NCBI GenBank assembly: GCA_001655205.1
Contig: LPNZ01010610.1
Span: 1 to 64,000 of the forward strand
Length of the DNA stretch: 64,000 nt
Reading direction: 5' to 3'
DNA from: Lenisia limosa
Taxonomy: Eukaryota; Breviatea
In this document: positions 39,201-51,600 of the stretch, one piece after another
How positions within the stretch are numbered: the stretch's first letter is position 1
Layout: each line of letters starts with the position of its first letter
Translations under genes and position numbers: made by a program
The notes under the pieces: model-generated
What the model was told of the DNA's origin: nothing
Seen by the model: the letters and a program-made list of their open reading frames with translations, nothing else
Database searches by the model: none

Positions 39201-39310
39201 AGGGGGGGTATACTTTGGTTCGCACTGAACTAACCTAATGACACGTGTAACACGCTGGTAAAAACATAGATGAGTAGGACTAGGAACACCTTGGAGTGAC
39301 AATTTGCCAT
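27279..39310 (-). CDS. Large surface protein: RCC1-like repeats, beta-sandwich region, GCC2/GCC3 Cys-rich modules, multi-span C-terminus
   Basis: The start (ATG 39310) gives a signal peptide (MANCHSKVFLVLLIYVFTSV). RCC1-like blades follow: SMYALGRNYDGSLGVGTFNY (about 37830), LYIVSVGKELFGSGSNEYY (about 36440) and GIGTIWSNGVSISG (about 35690). A middle region looks like repeated beta-sandwich modules (FTSTPPEHIVSGKVMPTITV, about 32370). Four Cys-rich modules follow between about 31360 and 30300, for example CPSTASCICRPGM, TCSSCPENTETLFV, and CEDGYEGNLCALC, of the GCC2/GCC3 ephrin-receptor-like type. The rest has several membrane spans (KLLIPIAILVVILICFAIG near 29480; LIYVLLGVVAYVILIPAAV near 28940; TVVVLVLLCGNILFIALIVY near 28000), the motif RFRPYLSPRLTTLDS, and an acidic Ser-rich cytoplasmic tail ending at a gap (27209-27278). 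The stop codon is not seen. It is probably a protist adhesion or receptor protein; ligand unknown. Introns carry an inverted-repeat element and introner-like ends. Confidence 0.78.
28788..28855. repeat. Tandem 34-bp duplication copying a 5' splice site
   Basis: Units 28788-28821 and 28822-28855 differ at one base. On the minus strand each contains TTCGCCAA|GTGAGG, the end of the exon encoding YRPRVFA plus its donor site, so the surface-protein gene has two equivalent donors 34 nt apart. Confidence 0.85.
31975..32095. repeat. Nested tandem duplications over an exon-intron boundary
   Basis: A 25-bp unit (CCTTCCCCACCATCAACGGT) is present twice at about 31975-32024. A longer, imperfect duplication (GTTCAACAGTGA followed by GTGACAACGGTAT) overlaps it at about 32020-32090. 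On the minus strand these copies include the coding phrase VVTITVEP and flanking donor-like sequence in the large surface-protein gene. Confidence 0.75.
34086..34447. mobile_element. Inverted-repeat (MITE-like) element, 362 bp
   Basis: The termini TGCTCAAGGTCCAAAATTAT and, on the complement of the right end, TGCTCGAGATCCTAAACTAT form imperfect inverted repeats of about 31 bp that extend into GACGTTAATTC/GTCGTTAATTC. There is no coding capacity. A second, truncated copy lies at 13654-13976 in the opposite orientation. Both are in introns. The family is inferred from structure only; the target duplication is unclear because the flanks are AT-rich. Confidence 0.8.
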
Positions 39311-39651
39311 GCTATGGTGGGGCAAACCAACAACCAACATTATCAACAACCTAACTTTTTGTGTTCTTCTTTCTTCTTCCACCCATCTAAAAAACACCGT
39401 TACCGAAACGTCAAATCATCATCAACAAAACAACATTTCAAAATTTATAATCAAAGTTTCTGGGGGTGATATCGTGTTCTCTATCATTTGTGGTTGGCAG
39501 AAGGGCACAGACAGAAGAAAAGGCAGATCAGGGCACAAGCTGGGCAGAGTCAGGTCAAATTTTGGTTTTGGTCAAATTAGCAGAGTAGTAGTAGTAGTAG
39601 AGTGTTTTGTTTCAAGTAGTAAGTTGCAAGCAAGCAAGAAAGAACAACAAA

Positions 39652-42383
39652 ATGACGTTCGGCACTCTTCTTGTGCTCCTTTTGGCCCCCCTTGCCCTCT
39701 CGTAGGTTAAGAAACTTAAAATCTTTTGAAAGGAACCGCGGAAAATGGTATTCACATTCCAACATAAAATCATTATTTTGCCTTACTTTTTGATTTACCT
39801 TTCCCAGTTCTATCATCCAAGGGCCTAATGGAGAAGTAGATCTCTGTGGAGGTGGATCTTGTCCCAATATCCCAATTACTGCAACAGAAAGATGTGGGGC
39901 GTAATAATTAAATGGAATGAATTGGTTATTCAATCCTGTGTATCATAAGATGACTTAACTGTGTCTCAATTCAGTAAAGCTGGTAGCATGTGATATATTT
40001 CACACTTTTTTTGGTTCCTTTTCCATCCTCAGTCCCCAGCTGAGTGGGTGTTTTTTTTAGTATTCACCACTAGTATCCACGCTGAGTACACTTAAGCTCA
40101 TCACGCCGCCGTCCGATACTGACGCCAGTGTCTCTTTGGACATCACCGATATCCCAAGAACTTCCGACTATTACGTCAAGGTATGTGAATATTGGTGGGA
40201 GGATTGGGTGTAAACTATATCAAACATCCGCATAGTAGTTTTGGTTTATGGAATATATCCTAGTAATCTCGGCTGAAATGCATCATATTGAACAGGGGAA
40301 AGTTGGCTGTTTTGGGTGAATCTTAAGTGTGGTGAGTGCTTCGCCTATCAGATGGACAACACTATCATTCATTTCCTCACTATTTGAATATTCTCCAGCA
40401 TGACTTTCCAGGCTACTTTTGTTGACCAGCAAGAGACCCTCCAGTTCCCTCTCAACGGGGCAAGCGATACCCTTGACATTGCTCTTGATACCGAGAGGCT
40501 TTGCAACATCCAGGTAAGTGTCTTATTCGCAGATTCTGTGAGTTAATTGAAGTTGTCATTCCTTGATAGCAGAGATGCCAGTATAATTGTCAGAGAACAC
40601 ACCTTCACCTTTATCCTTCGACAAAATGCGACTTCAACTATGACTGAACATCTCAGCTCTGCACGGTGTATGATCTTGACGAGTTCTGTGGTCCCTCACT
40701 TCTGTCATCTCCTGTCGAGTCCGAACAAACAACTGCATTCAAGGCTCATGGTAACATCACGCGTGTGAGTTACAAGGATGCTTTCACCTGGCCTGTCCCT
40801 GGATGGACTGTTGAGGTAAGGCGGTTCAGGGACATCTTAACTCCCGTGGGGTTGCGGAGATATTGGCATGAACATTATGCTGAGATAAATAGGATGCGGT
40901 TGGTTTCGATTTTTCTTCAAAGGCTTTACTCTCCAGGTCATCTTCACATCGTCTGATACAGCTGAGAGCTACAACGGCTTTCCACTCATCCACTTCTTCT
41001 CTGCTGGATCGCCTACAAACAAACACTTCTTCATCCCTCGCAGAATTGTGGGCTGGGATGGAATAATGTAAATATATAGTAAATATGATATACATGGTAG
41101 GTACATAATTACATATGATATCGATATATCATGGTATAGTATGATATCGATATATCATGGTATAGTATATATCATATACTAGATATATATGATATACAGA
41201 CATATATATATATTATGTATAGTATTTCATATTGTTGTAATACTATGGCTTCCCCACGATCCCAAAATAGACTGAATTTCTCGATAAATCCTCGATAAAT
41301 CCTCGATATATTACCGGTCTTTTTCGGACCGTAGGGAAGCCTGGCAAACGTCACCATTTCCCTAACACCTTCAGCAAGAGACTCATCTTCAAATTTACAC
41401 TGCGCCTGGAATAAGTCATTCTGTTGCCGATGTCTTCCGTAAGCTTTTCGTTCCATTCTCTGCATAATGGAACGGCGCGTCTTCAGTTATCTTACACATT
41501 AGCGATCTTCAATCAGACTTACCATGTTTTCATCACAATGGACACTGATCGCACTGTAAGCCTGCCAAATGCTACCAATACTTCTGTGTTTTCATTATTT
41601 TATTGTTTTGATATGATTCACTTTTCTTCAATGACTGCCAACTAATTGTCTCCAATTTATCCTGATCCATTAGTCCCAGGCATTCGTTGATGGCGTGTCT
41701 TTCCCCATTACCTTCCCTGGAGACAGCTTCCAGCAGGAATTAGTGGTATGCAGTATGAGTAATTTTGACGACCACATGACAGTTTACCCATTATTTATTG
41801 ATAAAGTATGAAATAGAAGTTGATTTGAGAGGTTCATCCCTTTCCATTGTACTGCTCACGTTGTAGTCGGTCTGTTCGGGCGCGTTCTTCGATTCCGCCG
41901 TGGACGAACTGTCAATGTCGCACCTTCTTGCTGGAGAAGCATCTGTAACTTATGTAAGTTTTTTCCATTTCTGGGAGATTGTCAAACATATGGGATGGGT
42001 TATAACAGTACAGTTTTAAACTTCTCTTTTGCCCAATTTACTCCCCAGACACGCATTTACAACCGAGTGCTGACTGTCGGTGAAATGACTACGCTCCAAA
42101 GCACAGGCCCGACTGTCAAGGTAAGCTGCCGTTATGATTGTGTGTCTTTTTTTGTGCAGTTCAATATGTGAGCGTAACTAGAATAGTTTTGGAGCTAACT
42201 CCCAATCCAGACAGGCAATAAGACTATCTTGAAATCTAACCCTACAGCCCTCAGCATCCTAACCCTACAGCCCTCAGCATCCTAACCCTACAGCCCTCAG
42301 CATCCCTGCGGCAAAACCTTCTCTTCGACTTCAACGTTGGGCGTGGCGTTGGAAATGGGAGCGCTGTAGGAGAACTCGCTTAG
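39652..42383 (+). CDS. Secreted or surface protein of unknown function
   Basis: I do not recognise this protein. ATG 39652 gives a short signal peptide (MTFGTLLVLLLAPLAL). At least ten further exons with good GT-AG edges encode a beta-rich, Ser/Thr-rich product: GPNGEVDLCGGGSCPNIPIT (about 39818), LITPPSDTDASVSLDITDIP (about 40100), MTFQATFVDQQETLQFPLNG (about 40401), LCTVYDLDEFCGPSLL (about 40655), VTISLTPSARDSSSNLHCAW (about 41350) and SQAFVDGVSFPITFPGDSFQ (about 41675). It ends GNGSAVGELA with stop at 42381-42383. Several Cys and N-glycosylation-type sites (NVT, NQT, NGS) fit an exported protein. No membrane anchor was seen. It is divergent from the large surface-protein gene (341 bp between starts) and convergent with beta-amylase. 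One exon acceptor appears to be supplied by a hairpin element, and the last acceptor is triplicated. Confidence 0.7.
41247..41341. mobile_element. Short hairpin element (MITE-like), arm type 2
   Basis: The arms GGCTTCCCCACGATCCCAAA and TTTTTCGGACCGTAGGGAAG are imperfect complements. Read on the minus strand, the interior contains the same TCGAGGATTTATCGAGAAAT core as 9874-9968, with an 18-bp internal duplication. The right arm abuts a coding exon of the secreted-protein gene. Confidence 0.75.
42238..42306. repeat. Tandem 23-bp repeat, three copies, each with a branch point and 3' splice site
   Basis: Units 42238-42260, 42261-42283 and 42284-42306 are almost identical. With the preceding bases each gives CTAACCCTACAG, a branch-point-like CTAAC followed closely by an acceptor CAG, in an intron of the plus-strand secreted-protein gene. 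Only the last acceptor opens directly into the final coding exon (PSASLRQNLLFDF). Confidence 0.9.
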
Positions 42384-42436
42384 GTCGTGTGTTTTTTTTT
42401 TGTATTTACAATTGCCCCACCAAAAACAAGCCTTAG

Positions 42437-42486
42437 AGGGGTCTTATTCCGTATCATAGAGGGGGTCTTATTCCGTATAGAGGGAG
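42437..42486. repeat. Tandem repeat of about 23 bp between convergent genes
   Basis: AGAGGGG followed by TCTTATTCCGTAT is present twice (from about 42437 and 42460), with a third partial start. It lies in the 157-bp space between the stop codons of the secreted-protein gene (42383) and the beta-amylase gene (42540). Confidence 0.75.
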
Positions 42487-42539
42487 TATGGGGTCACTTG
42501 AATATTCACAATGTATTACTGCGTTTGCTAGACAGCCAG

Positions 42540-45601
<3,062 letters not shown>

Positions 45602-45919
45602 GCTTGTAAATTCAATTTATTAACAACGCTATTAGTTGAATTTTCTAATTGTAAAACGTCAACACAACCAAATACTAAACTGATTTTGGGTGCTCTTTCT
45701 TCTCTGTTCTTTCTCTCTTTCTCTCTCAACTTTATTCACAAACCTCCTACTCCGAGCCATTCCCTTTTTTGCTACTCCTCTGCTCATCTTCATTTGCCTG
45801 CTTCCAGTCCTAGTTCCTCTTCCCGATCGCAGGAGTCAAGCAGGAGTTTATTAGTTTATTCTCTTGTTTTTTTATCCTACTCAAACCCATAAAAACCTCC
45901 TCGACTGGAATAGTATTAC

Positions 45920-45958
45920 CCTAGACGTGCCCTAGACGTGACCTAGAGGTGACCTAAA
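45920..45958. repeat. Tandem 11-bp repeat upstream of the secreted coiled-coil protein gene
   Basis: CCTAGACGTGC, CCTAGACGTGA, CCTAGAGGTGA and a partial CCTAAA lie in a row in the 412-bp space between the divergent starts at 45601 and 46014. The repeat could be a promoter element for one or both genes, but no known binding site was recognised. Confidence 0.8.
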
Positions 45959-46013
45959 AACTCTTAGACTCCGAGACAGGAACTGGAGTTTATTTAATCT
46001 CAAAACAAGCTCA

Positions 46014-48463
46014 ATGACTATTGTTTCAGCAAACCTCCTCATCCCTCTCCTTGTTCTATTGAGTCTTACAAGCGCATATGTGTAAGAAGATGGATGGATG
46101 AATATGGATGTGATGTGCATGTGTAAAAGAACAATGCTCTTTGGACTTTGGTCCGCCATAGACATAATTGAGGCTGGGTCTTATTGTTGACAGTGTTTAT
46201 GCGGGTCCTTCATTGCAGTACTCTTTAATCTTCTAGGACTTTATCATCAGATCAAATTACGAAGTTGGGGGGGGGGGGGGGNNNNNNNNNNNNNNNNNNN
46301 NNNNNNNNNNNNNNNNNNNNNNNNNNNNNNNNNNNNNNNNNNNNNNNNNNNNNNNAAGCATGTCTGTTCATCTTTGTTTTTTGGCTCTTCGATTGTCTTG
46401 ATTTTACCGACCAGAATTGACACCCTTGAGTCGTTGGACATCCGTGTTGACAACCTAGTTGCCCAAAATGCCAATAGTAGGTAGTTTTTTTTTGATAATC
46501 AGTTACCCGTCGATAACTTGTTAAAGGATGTGTTTGTCTGTTCTCATTTCTAATTTCGTAGTTACATCAGGATTTATAGGAAACGTATCCATTGCAGAGG
46601 TGAGTCTCTGCAAGTTTCAAAACGGTTTTTTTTTGGAGAGCATATCAGTCTTATTTTATAGATTGAGGCACTGTTTGCACGGGGTGGTGGGAGGGTATCA
46701 GTAAGGTTCGGCAACGCCCGTTGGTTATTTTGGCAGAATATGTAAACTTATCTACTCCGTAAATTCGTCATAGGAAATACCTGTTATCCTACATTGATAA
46801 TAATACATAGCGTAATACTACAATGTGGATTATATCATATGTCAGTTCAAAATTTGTGTTTATTTGGTAGTTCTGGTTTTGTTTGTTAAAAAATTGTCTG
46901 TCTTTTCTTATGTTGAAGGATCTGGGAAAAAAAAAATCCATTATTCAACAAAAAAAACCATCAGGGCAGTTTACCCAGCACTGCTCTCTTTATGTTTTTA
47001 GCTGTGTATTCATCATGTCGTGAAGCTCTTGATGCCAATAGTAACGAGGAGGCAGCGTACAATATAATCTTTGGGGTATTAAGGGACTGTAGCTTTGCTT
47101 GGAAGACCTTATACACCGTTTTATCAACCATCCTGAATTCACCATTGCTAGTATTTATTGTATCATCAATATTGAGAATCAGTTAAACAAAGTGACTGTT
47201 TAGGACAAAAAATGCCGAGTTCGTTGTCGTTATGACGAAACGTATGGATACCTGACAAGGTATGGATTGGTTTAGTTACGAATCCCTATTCTTGGACATG
47301 AAAATGTTTTGTTTTTTGCGTCATCTCATTATACAATCTTATACCTGATTCTTTCCCACTTATTTCCAATAGAGTCGGATTATTTCGTATCATATTCATT
47401 CACATTTAATCCCGTCCACAGAATTTTGGCACTCACCGGTGGACCCTACGATTACGCACCAAACTTCTGGTCTTTGGGACTCAGATATGGCGGACCTGAA
47501 AGTGGGAGAGGAGGGGCCGCCTATGTAAATGGAAAAAGGTAGATTGCTCCACATACTATTAGTCAGTCAACAATTTTATCCCGGTTACAATTTTACCAAA
47601 TTTTATGATACCTCCTTAAAAATAATAATAAATAAAATTATCAATCACGCAATTTTTTTGACTTCTTGAAAATCAAAAATAGAAATCAATCGCGCCCTTA
47701 CTATATTTTGTGTGAATGACGTATCAGTGAATGTCGACTTTCAAGACGGCTACTACACAATGCCAATCGCAAAAACGGTCCTTCAAATAAATTGTATGTT
47801 GGCTCGTTTGTTAACTGTACTGATGGCAAGATGGGTTACATAATTTCCCCTATTTCATAAGTGACATTGTTCTCGCGTGTGCCTTATTGTCACCCTATTA
47901 GCTCTTCAATTTGGTGCCTATACAATTGCTTCAACTACCTTACCAGCTGCTGAAATTGTAAGCACCTGTTTTTTTGTCACCTTTTCTCAGCTCTAATGGG
48001 ATAATAACATCATCACCATCATTTCCCTGAAACGACGGCTTCGGCCATATCCACACTCTTCTTTATGTTACAAGATGTTTATTGTCTCTTTTTTCTCTTT
48101 CAATCTTCATTTGTATGCACTGATCCCCAATAGACAACGCCTCTCTTTAGCATGAATGACTTGTCAGTGTACATGGCACAATCGAATAACGGCTACTTCT
48201 ACAACCCTCAGTACTTCCTTGTTGGTTCCTACGGAGCATCGCCTGTCCTGCCTATTACGAACTCAGAGGCGGCAAACTCGAAGCAGCTCTTCCTTGGTGA
48301 GGATGGGCTTGTTCAAAGGAGAACTTGTATCACTGAATTTTTGAACCCCGAACCCCCGAAGCATCATAGTGTAGGAACTGGTACGTTGAATGGAGACTGT
48401 CTCCAAAGGACATCCACATCAACTTACACTGTGTGTCCTCCACAGGTTGGTGGCTTTTTGTAA
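46014..48463 (+). CDS. Secreted protein with short coiled-coil segment, function unknown
   Basis: I do not recognise this protein. ATG 46014 begins a signal peptide (MTIVSANLLIPLLVLLSLTS). An exon encoding RIDTLESLDIRVDNLVAQNA (about 46415-46475) has a heptad-like pattern that fits a short coiled coil. Later exons are Gly/Tyr-rich: FARGGGRVSVRFGN (about 46675), LALTGGPYDYAPNFW (about 47430), NVDFQDGYYTMPIAKTVLQ (about 47730) and MNDLSVYMAQSNNGYFYNPQ (about 48152). The last exons are uncertain; a reading frame is open to TAA at 48463. This arrangement (leader, coiled coil, Gly-rich globular part) recalls small secreted collagen- or fibre-tail-like proteins, but there is no family match I can name. 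The first intron contains a gap (46282-46355). The gene is divergent from beta-amylase and convergent with WDR3. Confidence 0.65.
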
Positions 48464-48605
48464 AGAATTTGAAATTGTCGGAAAATATTCTGGAATTATT
48501 TGGATTATTTTTCTAGGATACAACAACCCTCATCTCTCTGTGGGCAGCAGAATAATTCTGTTGTCGACCTTTTATTGTATCAAATATATGAATAATATGT
48601 ATTAT

Positions 48606-51600
48606 TTATGTATGAAACAGATGCGGTTGCTTCAGTTCATCAAGTGGATGAAAGAAACATGAATTAGAACTATAGAAACCATGACAACAACAATGAAACA
48701 ACTTATTCTCCTCTTCTCTTGCGCATAATGGTGGCACTTTGTGACTTGCTAAATCATCAATTGATGGGAAGATGAGAGATAAGAAGACTGCATGAAGATC
48801 TTTCCCATCAAACCCCTTCTTCTTCTTCTTTTTGGCAAGCTTTTTGTAAGCCTCTTCTTCCATTTCTTTGAAAGTTTGAGTCTGACTCTAAGACGAGTGA
48901 GATACTTTACACCAGCTACAGAAACAATAGGAACATGAAAATTGCCACTCCTGTCCCTACCAACCTCGGCTGCAAGTTGATAGACAAAACAGAGTCCAGC
49001 TGTATTAAAGCCCATTGTTTCCTGAACGGTTAGGTGCGATTATCAAGGGGAACAAATTATGAACGCTCTTTAAATATTTCAAAATGGGCGAGTAAGGTCA
49101 TCCTAGGGGTCCCGACCTTCTCATCTTCCAGCTTCGATGACGTGGCATCTCCAAGCTGCGCAAGGGCAGTCTGGGTGTCGACACTGCGTGACAAGAGGCG
49201 TCCGTGCGCAGTCAGTGAGAAATCTAGGAGCCGGGCGACAACCTCAACTTGCTTGCCCTGAAGAGTGAAAATATGGCGGTCTATTATCAGGAGCCTGATG
49301 CTTAGAGTTACAGATTTAGCCAAATGGATATACTCAAGGAGAACCTCCAATTTAACAACTTGCAATAGTTTCATAGAGTTCAAGCTTACTTGATCGACCC
49401 ATTTCTTCATGAATTGGAAGAGTGTTGAGAGAAGGTGGAAGGGTAGCACCAGCTAAACAGAGTCAAGAAAGTGATTAGATGTCGTAATAAATTATTCAAG
49501 AGGGCCAGCAAAGCTTAGTCTCAGCGTACCAGGGCAGGTTCGAGCTGAGCAGGCTTGACGCGAGTGATTTCTTTGAGCAAATAGTCAGACGTGTTTTGGC
49601 CCATAAGCATGATATTGGCCTCGAACGGAGCACAAAGCGGCTCCGGCGTCTGATACTGTCAGAGACGTTGAAAGTTGTGACGTGATATAGCAAATACCAT
49701 CAATCAGCATTCGAAAAGGGTATCTGCCCACCTCGCCATTGTCGCGTTGCTTCTGCCTGGCTGCCTGAACCTCCGGAGTTTGCTCTTTCTCCATCAAACG
49801 AAGGTCATCATTGTAGGCTGAAGCGTGAGATCCATGAATGCTACAATGAAAGATAACTTCGGTGGTCCCACATACCCTCGATTTTCTTCTCTTCCTCAAG
49901 GACCAGCTCGATTGCTTCGATGAGAACCTCTCCGGACCTGATTGCTTCACGTGACATACGCGATCCACGCTGAGGGGGAGGTCAATTGGTTCTCAGAAAG
50001 CAGCTTGAATGAATCACCACAACAACAGTAAAAAGGAAGCAAGGTCTGTTTCAGTCTTTGGCGTAATATATCACAGCCTACCTCTTCCGTCTTTTCGTCA
50101 CCCTTCTTCTCGTCCAGGCTTTTGTCGAACATTTCTTCGAGTTCTTTTTCTTTTTCTTCCTCAAGGAAAAGCTGGGGGTTGGGGTAAATGAGAATACATT
50201 GCAAAACAGGTGGCATACCCCCCAAAAAAACCAACCCACCTGGTCGTCGGTTCGACTGAATATCCGAACACTTCGGTCGTTGGAGCATGTGGCCACTCGC
50301 TCACCCCGGGCACCCACAGACACGCCCCACGCCTCGTCGTGATGCGCTTCAATCGACTGGACTTGCTGAAACTGGGGGGGGGGGTAAAATTGGAAAATGT
50401 ATGAACAAAAACCCCAAATCAACTGTACTTTTCTCAATGAGAAACAAAAAAAGTTACTTGTTCAAGTGTTGCACGGTAAGGATTGACCATATTACTATCC
50501 CATCATACTGAGTCACAATCCCAGTATTTGAGCTTGCCGTCCTTTCCGACAGTGAAGCAATAGTGAGACTTGCCGGAGAATTGAACCTAGAGCGTGAATG
50601 AACCGCCATTGTAGCCCAGTGATGACCAGTGAGAATTAGTGATGAGCACAAACAGAAGGTGAGAATTCCCCGAAGCCAACAACAGACGAAAAAGACAAGA
50701 TAACGAAGAAAATTGGGGAAATGATAGTATCCAGATACGATAAATTGATGTGAGGATAATGATGCAATATCCAATGGAAAACCCACGTTCATAACAGCGC
50801 CGTCATGAGCCTTGAGTGAACGGTGACAGTCACCATAGTCCAAACCCCAGATCTTGATGTTCTTGTCTGACGAGGCTGTGACGATAATGGTGCTGTCGTT
50901 GGAGATGTCCATGGAGGTCACAGGAAGGCGATGGCCGTACAGACTCAAATGGAACTTCAGAGTGTCGGTGTGGTAGATCTTGGGTGGTGAAAACGCATCA
51001 ATAAATGGTTTTTCATATTAAGGCCCATCTCTGCAGTGTGGTCAAGCCGCTTCCAACCTTCACGGTGGTGTCAAGTAAAGCAACAGCAATGAACTTGCCA
51101 TTGGGACTGTAGCGGACAGCGAGAACATCGTCAGTCATCTCCATCTCACGGATTGGCCGACACGAGAGTACCTGTTGGTCAGATCGATCAGTCTAGGAAC
51201 AGCATTTTATTATTGCAAATAATGAACCACAACATAAAATAAGATAAGAGGAAAAGGGTACGAAAAAAGAGTGGGTGTGATCACACATACCATTTTTTTG
51301 TTCTGTTCAAGCATTTCAAAGTTCCAGAACTTGATCAGCCTGTCACTACCGCCAGTGACGAATCCCTAAAATGTGAATTGTTCCTTCACAGAGAAATCAA
51401 TGGGGAGTCAGAAGTTGAGCCACTCTTGCTTTTTTAACCCAATAACATGCAATTATAAAAATGTTATTAGGGGGTAACATCAAGTGGCCCAGTATCAAGA
51501 CTACCTTGCAGTCCGCTCGAAGGGCAAGACCACGCACAGCACCCTTATGGGCCTCATAGCGATGCAAACAGTCGCCCGAGGCAAGATCGTGAACCTCAAG

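Noticed and set aside
39309-39710. A 133-codon plus-strand frame starting at 39309
   Set aside because: It covers the divergent promoter and 5' region; the start at 39652 in another frame gives a signal peptide and joins to downstream exons.
42238-42306. CCCTAA-like repeats resembling telomeric sequence
   Set aside because: The unit is 23 nt with a long non-telomeric part and only three copies, and it sits at a splice site inside a gene.
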